DNA of 64,000 nucleotides from Paenibacillus xylanexedens (GCF_007680605.1 NZ_VEIO01000001.1:2113276-2177275), one strand, 5' to 3'. Counted from the first letter of the stretch, positions 7,961 through 17,571 are shown. Made by a program: numbers and translations. Notes: generated by a model not told the origin, from the letters alone.

Positions 7961-10201
7961 CTACATCACTCGTTTAAATAATTTTTCCAGATCATATGTG
8001 GAAAAAGAAATCACAATCGGTCGCCCATGCGGACACGTATATGGTTGCCGGCATGAACCTAAACGCTGAATCAAAACTTCAGCTTCCCGGTCGGTAAGCT
8101 TTTGATTCGCTTTGATGGAGGCTTTGCAGGAGCACATAATCGAAGCGGCTTCACGCATCTTAGCCACATCAATGCTACGCTCACTTAGAACCCATTCCGA
8201 CATTTCCTCAATTATGTCTTTTTCATCCCCTTTGGGAAACCAGTAGGGGTGAGAACGCACACGGAAGGTTTGGCCGCCGAAATGCTCCAGATATACCCCC
8301 GCTTGTTCAAACCAGGCGAGTCTTGCTTTTAGCTTTTCTGTCTCGGAAGGTGTGAATTCAAGGGTAATTGGTAACAACAACTCCTGTGAGGCTTGAGCCG
8401 GATTGCCAAACTTCTCGTAATAGTACTCGTAATTTACCCGTTCATGCGCTGCATGCTGGTCGATCAAATATAAACCTTCATCGTTTTGTGCAATCAAGTA
8501 CGTTCCGTGATGCTGACCAATCAGACTAAGTTCAGGGAACGCAGGCATAGAAGGATCTGCATGCATGGCAGCAGACAGTTTGGCTGGATCAGGTATCGAT
8601 GCTTTTTTCCAGCTTCGTTCCCCTTTTTGACCTGCCGAAGTGTAAGGCGTACGGTTTTCCCTTACTGGAGCGCTGTAGGATGGCGCACGATACGCTTCGG
8701 TTTGACTCTCGCTAGCCGCTCGGGTCCCAGTTGTGCTCGTGGCAGCTACTTCGCCGGCATGAACATCTGCACTTTCACCCGTATTGTTCCGAGACTGTTG
8801 GCCTGGGTGATCGCCGCTCAGGATCTCCTGCTCAGAATCATTCCTTTGATCAAACTGGGCTCCATTCAACAGATCGAGCGAACCATACGCTGGAGTAGAT
8901 TCCGGTGGTGCTTCGGGCAAAGGAGCCGATTGCGAGAAATCGGAAGAACTTTGCTGTAATGCTGGTTCTGACCCATTTCCTGCACCCGCTCCTGTTCCTG
9001 CAGGTATTCCTCCTCCTGGTTCAATTTCCGCTGGTGCATCCAGGTCAGAATGATCATCTTCTGAAACCGGTTTTCCAAGCGGCCCTTGTTGGCCATATCC
9101 TTCACTTACTTCCTGCTCTTTCACGGGTCCACGAGGGAACAAAAATTGTTCCTGGATAAATGAACTGTCATCTCCACGTCTAATTTGCTGTTTCCGTACT
9201 TGCGGAATCAATACCTCTTGCCTTAATATCCCACGTAGCGTGGTTTCCACAAACTCGTATAGCTCCGCCTCTTTGCTAAAACGAACCTCCAGCTTCGCCG
9301 GATGAACGTTCACGTCCACGAGTGAAGGATGCATTTCCAACTGCAGTACCACGAGTGGAAAACGATTAATAGGGAGCAACGTGTGATAGGCTTTCAGAAT
9401 CGCCTGATTTAAGCCATAGTTGCGAATATATCGTCCATTCACAATCGTTGACATCCCCGCACGATTCGCACGTGTCCATTCCGGCAGACTGATCAGACCG
9501 CTAATTTTGTAATCCAGATTTTCGCCCTCAATGGGAAGCATCGCTTTTGCCGCACTTGTACCATAGATTGCCGCAACGACTTGTAACAGATCGCCATTAC
9601 CCAGCGTTTGCAGCAGCGTATTCTCATTATGGCGAAGAGTGAACGAAATATGCGGATGCGACATTGCCATCCGATACAACACATCCGAGATGTGCCCCAG
9701 CTCGGTCTGAATGGTTTTCATATACTTTAGTCTTGCAGGGGTATTGTAAAATAACTCCTTTACCACAAACTCCGTCCCTTGTGGCGATGTTGCATCCTCG
9801 TGCGTGCAGAGCTTTCCGCCTTCAATCACGATTCGCCGCCCTCTTCCGTCGTCTCCACTAGCGGTCAGCACTTCCACCTTGGAGACGGCTGCAATACTTG
9901 GCAGTGCCTCTCCACGGAACCCGAGACTTGTGATCTGAAACAGATCACGTCCGTGGGTTATTTTACTGGTCGCATGGCGGTAGAAAGCTGTCTCCAGATC
10001 ATCCGGCTCTATGCCTGAGCCGTTATCCTTTACCCGGATGCGAAGCAGACCGCCTTCCTCCACTGCCACTTCAATCTTGGATGCCCCTGCATCCACTGCA
10101 TTCTCCAGCAGTTCCTTTACGACAGATGCAGGCCGTTCAACAACCTCACCTGCCGCAATCTGATTGGCAATATGTTCATCAAGCACATGAATTTTCGCCA
10201 C
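7961..10201 (-). CDS. mutL: DNA mismatch repair protein MutL (endonuclease type)
   Basis: A 746-residue mismatch repair protein. The N-terminal GHKL ATPase shows ELLENAVDAGA, DNGSGI, GFRGEAL and the PQGTEF region. A long acidic, Gly- and Ser-rich linker (about 345-535) follows, then the dimerisation and endonuclease domain with DQHAAHERVNYEYYYE (the DQHAx2Ex4E metal motif), CSCKASIK and CPHGRP. This is the nicking type used where MutH is absent. The start is GTG, preceded by GGGAGGAGGAGAATCT. It begins 22 bases after mutS ends. Only the linker is unusual in length and composition. Confidence 0.97.
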   Translation of the reverse strand: MAKIHVLDEHIANQIAAGEVVERPASVVKELLENAVDAGASKIEVAVEEGGLLRIRVKDNGSGIEPDDLETAFYRHATSKITHGRDLFQITSLGFRGEALPSIAAVSKVEVLTASGDDGRGRRIVIEGGKLCTHEDATSPQGTEFVVKELFYNTPARLKYMKTIQTELGHISDVLYRMAMSHPHISFTLRHNENTLLQTLGNGDLLQVVAAIYGTSAAKAMLPIEGENLDYKISGLISLPEWTRANRAGMSTIVNGRYIRNYGLNQAILKAYHTLLPINRFPLVVLQLEMHPSLVDVNVHPAKLEVRFSKEAELYEFVETTLRGILRQEVLIPQVRKQQIRRGDDSSFIQEQFLFPRGPVKEQEVSEGYGQQGPLGKPVSEDDHSDLDAPAEIEPGGGIPAGTGAGAGNGSEPALQQSSSDFSQSAPLPEAPPESTPAYGSLDLLNGAQFDQRNDSEQEILSGDHPGQQSRNNTGESADVHAGEVAATSTTGTRAASESQTEAYRAPSYSAPVRENRTPYTSAGQKGERSWKKASIPDPAKLSAAMHADPSMPAFPELSLIGQHHGTYLIAQNDEGLYLIDQHAAHERVNYEYYYEKFGNPAQASQELLLPITLEFTPSETEKLKARLAWFEQAGVYLEHFGGQTFRVRSHPYWFPKGDEKDIIEEMSEWVLSERSIDVAKMREAASIMCSCKASIKANQKLTDREAEVLIQRLGSCRQPYTCPHGRPIVISFSTYDLEKLFKRVM

Positions 10202-10223
10202 AGATTCTCCTCCTCCCGGTTAC

Positions 10224-13085
10224 TCAGGATAATTGCTGTGCCTTTAATTTAAGTTCATTTAATATTTGCATCGCCTGTAAAGGCGTCATATTCATCACAT
10301 CAATCTCTTTCATATGACGGATCAATTCGCGTGCAGGTTTATCCTCTACCACAACTGTTCGTGAAGGCTGCACAGCTGCGGGCTCCTCGTCATCGAAAAT
10401 GGATAACTGTACAACCTCCTGCTGCCCTTGACCGGACAAGTTTTTCGTACCGGACTTGGCAATGTTGTCTCTGCTGGCACTCGCGTACGCTGTCGTCTTT
10501 TCCTCAGAAGAGGCCTTCTCTTCTACCGCCGCCGTTTCCATTACGGCAACATATTCACTTCGATTTTGTTCCGGAATGAACGGGTCGTCCGCAGCATTGG
10601 AAGATTCCATACGGCTCGCTGCTTGCGCTTCTGGCAGCTGTCTAGATGACGTTCTGCTGTCACTCACAAACTCACTGCCGACCGCTACCTGAGAAGCCGC
10701 TTGTTCGAAACCATGCAGTAGTCCATTAGCACGCTCAATAATGCTATCAGGGAGACCCGCAAGCCTTGCACAATAGATGCCGTAACTGCTACTTGCAGCA
10801 CCCGCAATCAGCTTGCGCAGGAAGTTAACTTTGTCTCCGCTCTCCTGAACCGCCATCGAGTAGTTCGCCAGCTTGTCCAGACTTTCCTCCAGGTGAGCCA
10901 GCTCATGAAAGTGGGTGGATACAAGCGCCTTGCAGCCGATCACGTCATGTACATATTCAATGACTGATTGTGCAATCGCCATGCCTTCACTCGTGGAAGT
11001 CCCTCGGCCCAACTCATCGATAATGATGAGACTGCGTGGCGTTGCTTTTTCGGTCATGACCTGGATGTCAGCCATCTCCACCATAAACGTACTCTGACCG
11101 CCGATCAGATCATCCGCAGCACCGATCCGTGTAAAGATACGATCCATGATCGGAACTTCAGCTTGACCCGCAGGTACAAAACAACCAATCTGCGCCAGAA
11201 TCGAGATGAGCGCCACTTGTCTCATGTACGTACTTTTACCAGCCATATTGGGTCCGGTAATCAGCAGAATACGTGCCTCTTCCTCAGTCATCGCTGTATG
11301 GTTTGCAATAAACGCCCCATCACGCATGACGGCTTCCACGACCGGATGCCGTCCTTGCTCAACGACCAGATTATATCCATCCGTCAGCACGGGGCGCACA
11401 AAATTACGCTCTGCACTAATGACTGCAAACGATTGATATACATCAATTTCAGCCACTTGCTCAGCAAGTTTCTGTAACCGTGCAATCTCTTGATTAAGAC
11501 GTTCACGTAGCTCTGCAAACAGACCGTACTCGATATCGACCATTTTGTCCTGAGCTTCAAGGATGAGTGTCTCCTTCTCTTTCAGTTCAGGTGTAATATA
11601 TCGTTCTGCGTTCGCAAGGGTTTGTTTTCGCTCATAACGTCCTTCAGGAAGTGAAGCAAGATTTGATTTAGTGATTTCGATATAATAACCGAACACTTTG
11701 TTGTACCCGATTTTCAGCGAGCGAATGCCAGTAGCTTCACGTTCTCTTGCTTCCAGCTCGGCAATCCACTGTTTGCCATTCACCGAAGCTTCCCGCAGCT
11801 CGTCCAGACGTGCGTGGTATCCTTCCCGGATTAAGCCCCCGTCTTTGACCGACACCGGGGGTTCATCCACGATAGCTTGTCCAATTGCATCGCGCAAATC
11901 AGCGCAATCATCCATCATTTCAGCGATATGCTGAAGTGTTGCAGACGAAGATGAAGCACAGTGGTGGCGCAGACTAGGTATTTTGTCCAGTGACGATTTG
12001 AGTGCATTTAGGTCACGACCGTTCGCATTACCAAAAGCAATACGTCCCACCAGACGTTCCAGGTCATAGATGTCTTTCAGCTCAGCTCGCAGATCCTCAC
12101 GCAGAATAAACTGGTTATATAAGGTGTCCACTGCTTCCAGTCGTTCATTGATCTTTCCTTTTTGTAAAAGAGGTTTATCCACCCAGCGCCGCATCATGCG
12201 GGCACCCATGGACGTCTCCGTGCGATCCAGCAACCACAGCAGGGAGCCCTTCTTCGAACGTTCTCGCACCGTTTCTACAAGCTCCAGATTGCGACGTGTA
12301 AACGGATCAAGAATCATATAATGATCCGGCTCATACGTAGAGATTTGTGTCAATTGTCCGAGCGAGCGCTTCTGCGTTTCACTTAGATACGAGAAAAGAC
12401 GCGCTACACATGCTTGACGCTCCGGCTCCAGCCTTGCCCACACCGACTCACCAAACTGCTGACGCACGAGGTCTTCCTTGCTTTTAGTCCATGCGGTATA
12501 CACTACCGGACGCCCGATCGGCGATGATTCGGATTCTACGAGCTCCAGCAGAGCTTCGTCTCCAACAAGTTCAGACGGCTCATAGATGCCAATTTCGTCC
12601 TTAAGCCACTCCTTGGAATAGGGGACAGATGTGACGTAAAGTTCTCCTGTCGAAAGGTCACAGGCAGCAAGAGCGAGCGTGTTTTGGTTACCCGTTAGAC
12701 ATACCATGTAGTTGTTAGACTTGTCCCCCAGCGTCTTTCCTTCCATCACCGTTCCGGGTGTAACTACACGAACAATCTCGCGGCGTACCATGCCTTTGGT
12801 TACTGTCGGATCTTCCATCTGCTCGCAGATGGCTACTTTATACCCCTTCTCAATCAGACGCTGTATGTAATTTTCAGCCGAATGATAAGGCACGCCACAC
12901 ATCGGAATTTTGTCGTCTGTTCCTCCGTTGCGCGCTGTTAAAGTGATTTCCAGTTCTCTTGCAGCATTGATTGCGTCATCGAAGAACATTTCGTAGAAAT
13001 CACCTAATCTGAAAAAAAGAAATGCATCCTGTGCTTCGGCTTTTACTTGCAAATATTGTTGAATCATTGGCGTGTACTGAGCCAT
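10224..13085 (-). CDS. mutS: DNA mismatch repair protein MutS with long C-terminal linker
   Basis: A 953-residue mismatch recognition ATPase. The N-terminal mismatch-binding motif is GDFYEMF (the Phe-x-Glu pair). The ATPase domain has Walker A GPNMAGKSTYM (near residue 612) and IIDELGRGTSTSEGMAIAQ. After the ATPase, about 100 residues of Ala/Ser/Glu-rich sequence lead to VQLSIFDDEE, which fits the beta-clamp binding motif (QLxxF) known from Bacillus MutS, and then a final helical dimerisation piece. The Bacillus protein is roughly 850-870 residues, so most of the extra length sits in this linker. A GGTGG lies 9 bases before the ATG. First gene of the mutS-mutL unit. Confidence 0.97.
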   Translation of the reverse strand: MAQYTPMIQQYLQVKAEAQDAFLFFRLGDFYEMFFDDAINAARELEITLTARNGGTDDKIPMCGVPYHSAENYIQRLIEKGYKVAICEQMEDPTVTKGMVRREIVRVVTPGTVMEGKTLGDKSNNYMVCLTGNQNTLALAACDLSTGELYVTSVPYSKEWLKDEIGIYEPSELVGDEALLELVESESSPIGRPVVYTAWTKSKEDLVRQQFGESVWARLEPERQACVARLFSYLSETQKRSLGQLTQISTYEPDHYMILDPFTRRNLELVETVRERSKKGSLLWLLDRTETSMGARMMRRWVDKPLLQKGKINERLEAVDTLYNQFILREDLRAELKDIYDLERLVGRIAFGNANGRDLNALKSSLDKIPSLRHHCASSSSATLQHIAEMMDDCADLRDAIGQAIVDEPPVSVKDGGLIREGYHARLDELREASVNGKQWIAELEAREREATGIRSLKIGYNKVFGYYIEITKSNLASLPEGRYERKQTLANAERYITPELKEKETLILEAQDKMVDIEYGLFAELRERLNQEIARLQKLAEQVAEIDVYQSFAVISAERNFVRPVLTDGYNLVVEQGRHPVVEAVMRDGAFIANHTAMTEEEARILLITGPNMAGKSTYMRQVALISILAQIGCFVPAGQAEVPIMDRIFTRIGAADDLIGGQSTFMVEMADIQVMTEKATPRSLIIIDELGRGTSTSEGMAIAQSVIEYVHDVIGCKALVSTHFHELAHLEESLDKLANYSMAVQESGDKVNFLRKLIAGAASSSYGIYCARLAGLPDSIIERANGLLHGFEQAASQVAVGSEFVSDSRTSSRQLPEAQAASRMESSNAADDPFIPEQNRSEYVAVMETAAVEEKASSEEKTTAYASASRDNIAKSGTKNLSGQGQQEVVQLSIFDDEEPAAVQPSRTVVVEDKPARELIRHMKEIDVMNMTPLQAMQILNELKLKAQQLS

Positions 13086-13141
13086 GATATCGATCCACCA
13101 TCCGTTCCTATGATGTCAGGAAGAATGTTCCCTGGAAGGCA

Positions 13142-13182
13142 ATAAGGCGGTCAGGCACCAAGATCACGCACCTCCGCCTTAT
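13142..13182. repeat. Inverted repeat in the mutS leader
   Basis: A perfect 9-bp inverted repeat (ATAAGGCGG at 13142-13150, CCGCCTTAT at 13174-13182) with a 23-base loop lies 57 bases before the mutS start. No T run follows on either strand, so it is not a typical terminator. It could fold in the mutS leader RNA or bind a protein. Confidence 0.6.
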
Positions 13183-13262
13183 GTTCGGCTATCCGCCTCT
13201 TCCTTCATGGGCTTACTGCTTCATATCTTCCGTATCTTAACGTATTAAAAGTCCTATATTTC

Positions 13263-13268
13263 ATTATA
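13263..13268 (-). promoter_or_regulatory. Possible -10 box upstream of mutS
   Basis: TATAAT on the minus strand in an AT-rich stretch between the amidoligase stop and mutS. No good -35 element is seen at the expected distance. Confidence 0.35.
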
Positions 13269-13287
13269 ACAAAAAAACGCTGCTTCT

Positions 13288-14538
13288 TCATGAGCCTGCC
13301 CGAATATTCCAGAGTTTACGGATATCCCGGCTCTCATCCCAGGTATGGCCCCGTTTGAATTGCCGCATGAGAGGCGCCGCATATCGTTCATACCTAGCGT
13401 ATCCGGGTAGCTGTTTCAGATCATCCATCAGTGACGGGATACAGGTCATCATGACATCACGCTGTCCTTCGTAAAACGCGGAATGAACATTCTCCTCTGC
13501 TAAAGGACGCTGTTTTAACAGATCGTAGTGGCATGCAATCAGACCCGCAAGAGCAACAACCCCTTTCGCCACAACCGGAGAGACAAGAAAACTCGGCAGT
13601 GTCCGATATTCGAATCCACCATAGGATTTCAGGCGAAAGTCACCTAACGTTCCGTACCTTGGTCTTCTTCCTGATCCGCGTGGATCTTGCAACACTGCCA
13701 GTGGTAGTGCCAAATAATTATCCAGAGCACGGAGTAATCCCCCGGTTAGCTGCAAGCCACTAAAATGAATGTGACCACCCAGCGGCAATCCCCGTTGCGG
13801 CATTCCCCCTGCCTGCCAGATCAAAGAGGAGTCACTGATACTGCGTGAGGCAGCCGCGAAGGCTCGCAACAGATGCGACAACAATTCACGCGGTTCTGCA
13901 CTCGGAGCTGGACGAAGCTCGGCAACGGGGTACACCCGTCTGCCACCAATCGTTACTGAATCACAGCCTGCGATACCCGTGCGTTCGAGATAACGCGAGG
14001 CAGGTACTATTTTGGACTCAGGCATTTGTACCAGTAGAAACTCTGGGTCCATGCCCAGCACAGGAACCCGGTTTTCCTGCCGCTCTTGATCCAATAAACT
14101 TAGATGTTGCTTCCAACTTGCCTTGTATAAGGAACCGAGGTCTGCCGAACCTTTCCAAGGGCTAGGCTCCATGGCAATGACTGCACACCCGCCATTTCCC
14201 GAAGCTTCCAAACGGACGGCCCCGTGATCTAGTCCCAATGTATACAAAGTCTTGATCGCAAGACGCTCTACCCGTTTATAAACAGATGATGACGCTTCAC
14301 GGTCCAGTTCGCTTTCCTGTCTCGCTCCCATTCCGCTCGTGTCTCTGCGTATGATCCGAATGGCCTGAAGGCAGCTAATATGCACATCATACCGCACACG
14401 GAGTCCAGCTTCCCGCTTACGCTGCTCACTCATGGACAGCACTTCGATCCCTGCCTGTTTTAGCCGCGTTATCCGTTCGCCAGCGCGCAGACGTGTATAA
14501 GCCTGAACATCCTTTTCGGCTTCTTCCATGACGTCCAT
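13288..14538 (-). CDS. COOH-NH2 ligase type 2 (phiEco32-like amidoligase) family protein
   Basis: A 416-residue protein whose second half matches the putative amidoligase type 2 family, related to glutamine synthetase and gamma-glutamylcysteine ligase folds: VLGMDPEFLLV (metal-binding Asp and Glu), VYPVAELRPAP, GGHIHFSG, and RPRYGTLGDFRLKSYGGFEYRTLP. Such enzymes are predicted to form amide bonds with ATP; the substrate is unknown. The first 100 residues are Arg- and Glu-rich and poorly recognisable. The ATG follows a very strong AAGGAGGGACGGA. An open frame in another phase runs into this start from upstream, so the true N-terminus may be longer (see findings). It lies downstream of cotE and a probable terminator. 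Confidence 0.75.
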   Translation of the reverse strand: MDVMEEAEKDVQAYTRLRAGERITRLKQAGIEVLSMSEQRKREAGLRVRYDVHISCLQAIRIIRRDTSGMGARQESELDREASSSVYKRVERLAIKTLYTLGLDHGAVRLEASGNGGCAVIAMEPSPWKGSADLGSLYKASWKQHLSLLDQERQENRVPVLGMDPEFLLVQMPESKIVPASRYLERTGIAGCDSVTIGGRRVYPVAELRPAPSAEPRELLSHLLRAFAAASRSISDSSLIWQAGGMPQRGLPLGGHIHFSGLQLTGGLLRALDNYLALPLAVLQDPRGSGRRPRYGTLGDFRLKSYGGFEYRTLPSFLVSPVVAKGVVALAGLIACHYDLLKQRPLAEENVHSAFYEGQRDVMMTCIPSLMDDLKQLPGYARYERYAAPLMRQFKRGHTWDESRDIRKLWNIRAGS

Positions 14539-14654
14539 TCCGTCCCTCCTTCCGCCATGTTCTTGCTTATCAAAAATAGACCCCGCAACTGCGGAGCCTT
14601 CCCGTTAAACTCTTCAGGCACATAATCAGGCTCGTCACAACCCATTTTTTGTAC

Positions 14655-14690
14655 TTTATGAAAGAAAGAGGGCTTACGCCCTCTTCTCCG
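14655..14690 (-). terminator. Terminator after cotE
   Basis: On the minus strand GAAGAGGGC, loop GTAA, GCCCTCTTT forms a 9-bp stem (one G-T pair) followed by CTTTCAT. It lies about 70 bases after the cotE stop. Confidence 0.65.
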
Positions 14691-14754
14691 CACCTTATGG
14701 TGCATATGATACCTTAGGTCATGAACATTCACTTTCCCTTTTCGAATGAGCGAT

Positions 14755-15315
14755 TCACAATTCATCATCCAGCAGGTCTGGATCGAGATCATCATAGTCT
14801 CCATCCGCGCTGCCATAGTCATAATCCTTGTCTTCGTAATCACCGCAGCCATCTGTGCATACCTTGACACAGACTTTCGTTTCAGCCACAAGCTCTACAG
14901 CGAATTCCCGCTCAACCCGGATAATTACGCTGCCGCCGCCCGCGGACACTGTGGCTTCCACACAGCTAGGCTCCTGCGTTGCATCCGCAGATACCTCTAC
15001 AGTGGAAGTCCGGTGTTTCGGGTCCAGATAGGACAAAGGCACATGTTCTACATACGATACCGTTTCTTTAGCTACATCTGTCTGCGAATTTTTGTCGTAG
15101 GAATACCAAATGTTGATATCGTAAGTACCAATAACTTCAATCCCGTCCCCCGCTGATACGGCTTCATACTGGTGGTTGATAATCCAAGCCCCCAAAATAC
15201 TGGTCGGACCATTTGGCGGAGTCACGGTATGTGTTACGGTAGAGAACTTACGACCTTTGCCGCAGATCGCCTTCGTGATAATCTCTCTACATTGATGTTT
15301 ATGACTCAATGACAT
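14755..15315 (-). CDS. cotE: Outer spore coat morphogenetic protein CotE
   Basis: A 186-residue protein that directs outer coat assembly around the forespore. It shows the CotE pattern from its start: CREIITKAICGKGRKFS, then SILGAWIINHQYEA, EVIGTYDINIWYSYDKNSQT, CVEATVSAGGGSVIIRVEREFAVE and ETKVCVKVC, ending in a very acidic Asp-rich tail as in the family. The start at 15313-15315 is chosen because AGGAGG lies 7 bases upstream and the family begins here; seven upstream codons are also open. Its position next to mutS is the Bacillus arrangement. A sigma-E/K-like -10 stands just upstream, matching mother-cell expression. Confidence 0.93.
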   Translation of the reverse strand: MSLSHKHQCREIITKAICGKGRKFSTVTHTVTPPNGPTSILGAWIINHQYEAVSAGDGIEVIGTYDINIWYSYDKNSQTDVAKETVSYVEHVPLSYLDPKHRTSTVEVSADATQEPSCVEATVSAGGGSVIIRVEREFAVELVAETKVCVKVCTDGCGDYEDKDYDYGSADGDYDDLDPDLLDDEL

Positions 15316-15348
15316 CTTTAAACCTCCTCCATACAATCATTCACTACA

Positions 15349-15375
15349 AGTGTATGCAGGACATCCGTCTAGGGT
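15349..15375 (-). promoter_or_regulatory. Candidate sigma-K/sigma-E promoter of cotE
   Basis: On the minus strand CATACACT at 15349-15356 fits the CATAnAnT -10 shared by sigma-E and sigma-K, with AC 17 bases upstream inside GTCACC, as in sigma-K promoters. It would start transcription about 25-30 bases before cotE. Bacillus cotE is known to be read by both factors. Confidence 0.6.
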
Positions 15376-15387
15376 GACAACTATTTT

Positions 15388-16368
15388 CTATGATTCGTTT
15401 ACAGATTGGGAGCGATCCGAGATTGGAGAAGGCGCTTTGTCCTTCTTGGCGATTTTCAGGTACATGGAGAGCTCCCGGCACAGCTGGAGAATAGCGGAAC
15501 GCATTTCGAATTCTTCCCTAGTATCCGGCAATTCCATTTGTCTGAATTCTTCCTGCACATCGGCAAGTAACTTTTCCGTTCGTCCCGTATATGATTCGGT
15601 CAACACATCCTGACTAAGCTGGTCGAACAGCTCCGCCACCATCTCGGCATGCGGCATTTTCTGATAGACCTGGGATACAAGGTGCATCATGTGCTGTATG
15701 GAATCCAGCTGGGTTTTACGCATATAAAAGTACACGCTCCAGCCCTCATTGGGATGAATGACCTGGTTCTCCAGTGAACGTTTGGCCGCTTCAATCCCCC
15801 CGAGTACGGCTTTATCCGCTTCGATTAATTCTTTGCCTGCCCATACTTCATTGGGATTACGCAAAGTTGTCGCGAACTCCCGGAAAATTTTCGAGAACAA
15901 TTCATCAATGCGTTTGCGTATCCTGAACATCTGTGGATCTGCCGCAGGCATATAAGCCAGATTCACAACCATCGCTGAACCAAGGCCAATCAAGAGCAGC
16001 GCAATCTGTACAAGAATGACATGTACATCCATCTCTCCACCGCTAAACACCCGAAACACCACGACTGAACCGGTCACAATGCCTTCCTTAAATCCGACCC
16101 GAACAATCACCGGAAAAGCCGTGAGTATGTATACTGCCAGCACCCAATAATGGAAGCCGAGAAAGTGAAAAAGTACACTTGCAAACAAAAGACCAACCAC
16201 GGATGCAAAAAAACGTGCCGATATCGTTCGAATACTCCTTTTTCGTGTGACATCCACACCCAGAATCGCGAGCAAGCCTGCTGACGTTGGGCCTGGCAAA
16301 CGGCACCAGTCCGCAATGAGAACAGCCATCAGCGCCGCGATTGCCGTTTTAATGACTCTAAACCCCAT
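15388..16368 (-). CDS. Aromatic acid exporter family membrane protein
   Basis: A 326-residue protein with four or five membrane segments in the first 150 residues (for example TAIAALMAVLIADW, FFASVVGLLFASVLFHFLG, ILVQIALLLIGLGSAMVV). A C-terminal cytoplasmic helical domain with long amphipathic helices follows and ends in a Lys- and Ser-rich tail. This is the architecture of the ArAE_1 family (YqjA-like), half-size relatives of AaeB-type exporters. The substrate is unknown. It stands alone on the minus strand with cotE 70 bases downstream, and a hairpin-bearing gap upstream. Confidence 0.75.
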   Translation of the reverse strand: MGFRVIKTAIAALMAVLIADWCRLPGPTSAGLLAILGVDVTRKRSIRTISARFFASVVGLLFASVLFHFLGFHYWVLAVYILTAFPVIVRVGFKEGIVTGSVVVFRVFSGGEMDVHVILVQIALLLIGLGSAMVVNLAYMPAADPQMFRIRKRIDELFSKIFREFATTLRNPNEVWAGKELIEADKAVLGGIEAAKRSLENQVIHPNEGWSVYFYMRKTQLDSIQHMMHLVSQVYQKMPHAEMVAELFDQLSQDVLTESYTGRTEKLLADVQEEFRQMELPDTREEFEMRSAILQLCRELSMYLKIAKKDKAPSPISDRSQSVNES

Positions 16369-16722
16369 TTAACATTCCATCTCCTCTAAGCTGTACAAAA
16401 GTTCGTGGCCCGTATGTCCCCTGTTTAGTATGACTCAACTGGTTACAAACTAGACGACATCAACCGGCATGCACAACACATGCCGGTCACAGAAACATGC
16501 CACGAAGAAGAAACACTGCCCTTTCAATGGCGATAACAGAAAGAGCCTAAACCTGATACCGACCTATACTCATCCCCTGTTTTTCTGCCCGGCATGAAGG
16601 TTTTCCTTCCATCAAATATCCTACTTGATTTTACAATTGGGAGCAACGTGACACCTCTTGTGAAATTGTAAACATATGATGAACATTTGTAAAACCGTCC
16701 TGTTCGTTAACCTAATTTCGAG
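16369..16722. other. Intergenic region between ABC permease and aromatic exporter
   Basis: About 350 bases without a gene. Apart from the inverted repeat at 16463-16487 I see no clear promoter, terminator or RNA. Confidence 0.5.
16463..16487. repeat. Perfect inverted repeat upstream of the aromatic exporter
   Basis: ACCGGCATG at 16463-16471 and CATGCCGGT at 16479-16487 with a 7-base loop. No T run follows on either strand. It could be a regulator site or an mRNA hairpin near the 5' end of the exporter transcript. Confidence 0.6.
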
Positions 16723-17571
16723 CTATGATCTGCGACCAGAAGATAGAAGCTTGCGTTCTGCATATACAACCAGTTGATACATCGCGGTAGCTACGGCTGC
16801 AATAATAAGCAGGCTTGATAATACAAGGGTGAAGTTGAACACCTGGAAGCCGTAGATGATTAAGTATCCCAGTCCCTGTTTGGCGACCAGAAATTCACCG
16901 ACGATGACCCCAACCCAGGCCATACCCACATTCACTTTTAACGTAGATACAATTGTGGGGAATGAAGCAGGAAATACAACTTTGGTAAATATTTCAGATC
17001 GTTCACCGCCAAACGTGCGAATAACCTTCACATAGTTGGGATCAACTTCATTAAAGCTGTTGTACACAACAAGCGTTGTAATGATTACCGTAATAGAGAG
17101 AGTTGTCATCACAATGGCTGTAAATCCCGCCCCGAACATGACGATAAAAATCGGACCGAGCGCGACTTTGGGCATACTGTTGAACACAACCATGTAAGGA
17201 TCAAGCACTTTGGACAAAAAAGGGGACCACCAGATCAGAACAGCAAGCAACGTTCCGACAAGTGTCCCCAGTAAAAATCCGACGACCGTTTCACCTACGG
17301 TTACCCCGACATGTGCCCATATTTCGCCGCTGACGACATCCTTGCCAATCTGGGCAAAGATTTTACTTGGATAACTGAAGAGCAATACATCAATCCACCG
17401 TAATCTGCCCGCCAGCTCCCAGAGTATAAACATAGCGACTAACATGGACAGCTGAACCGCAAAAATATGTTGCCGCCATCTGACCATTTTACGGTTATGG
17501 TCATGATGAAGTTCCTCCAGCCAAATTTCACGAACTTCCTGCTTTCCTTGATCTGGAATTTTCTGACTCAC
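16723..17571 (-). CDS. ABC transporter permease (SsuC/ThiX/TauC type)
   Basis: A 282-residue inner membrane permease of the BPD_transp_1 family with about six membrane segments. A cytoplasmic N-terminus (REIWLEELHHDHNRKMVRWRQ) precedes the first helix. The binding-protein-dependent permease loop is seen in IRTFGGERSEIFTKVVFPASFP (EAA-type motif contacting the ATPase). This subfamily serves importers of nitrate, sulfonates, taurine and thiamine precursors. It overlaps the ATPase gene by 4 bases (ATGA), so the two are translationally coupled. Third and last gene of a complete importer operon. Confidence 0.88.
   Translation of the reverse strand: MSQKIPDQGKQEVREIWLEELHHDHNRKMVRWRQHIFAVQLSMLVAMFILWELAGRLRWIDVLLFSYPSKIFAQIGKDVVSGEIWAHVGVTVGETVVGFLLGTLVGTLLAVLIWWSPFLSKVLDPYMVVFNSMPKVALGPIFIVMFGAGFTAIVMTTLSITVIITTLVVYNSFNEVDPNYVKVIRTFGGERSEIFTKVVFPASFPTIVSTLKVNVGMAWVGVIVGEFLVAKQGLGYLIIYGFQVFNFTLVLSSLLIIAAVATAMYQLVVYAERKLLSSGRRS

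Noticed and set aside
16463..16487. Terminator between ABC permease and aromatic exporter
   Set aside because: The stem is perfect but no T tract follows on either strand, so it is listed only as an inverted repeat.
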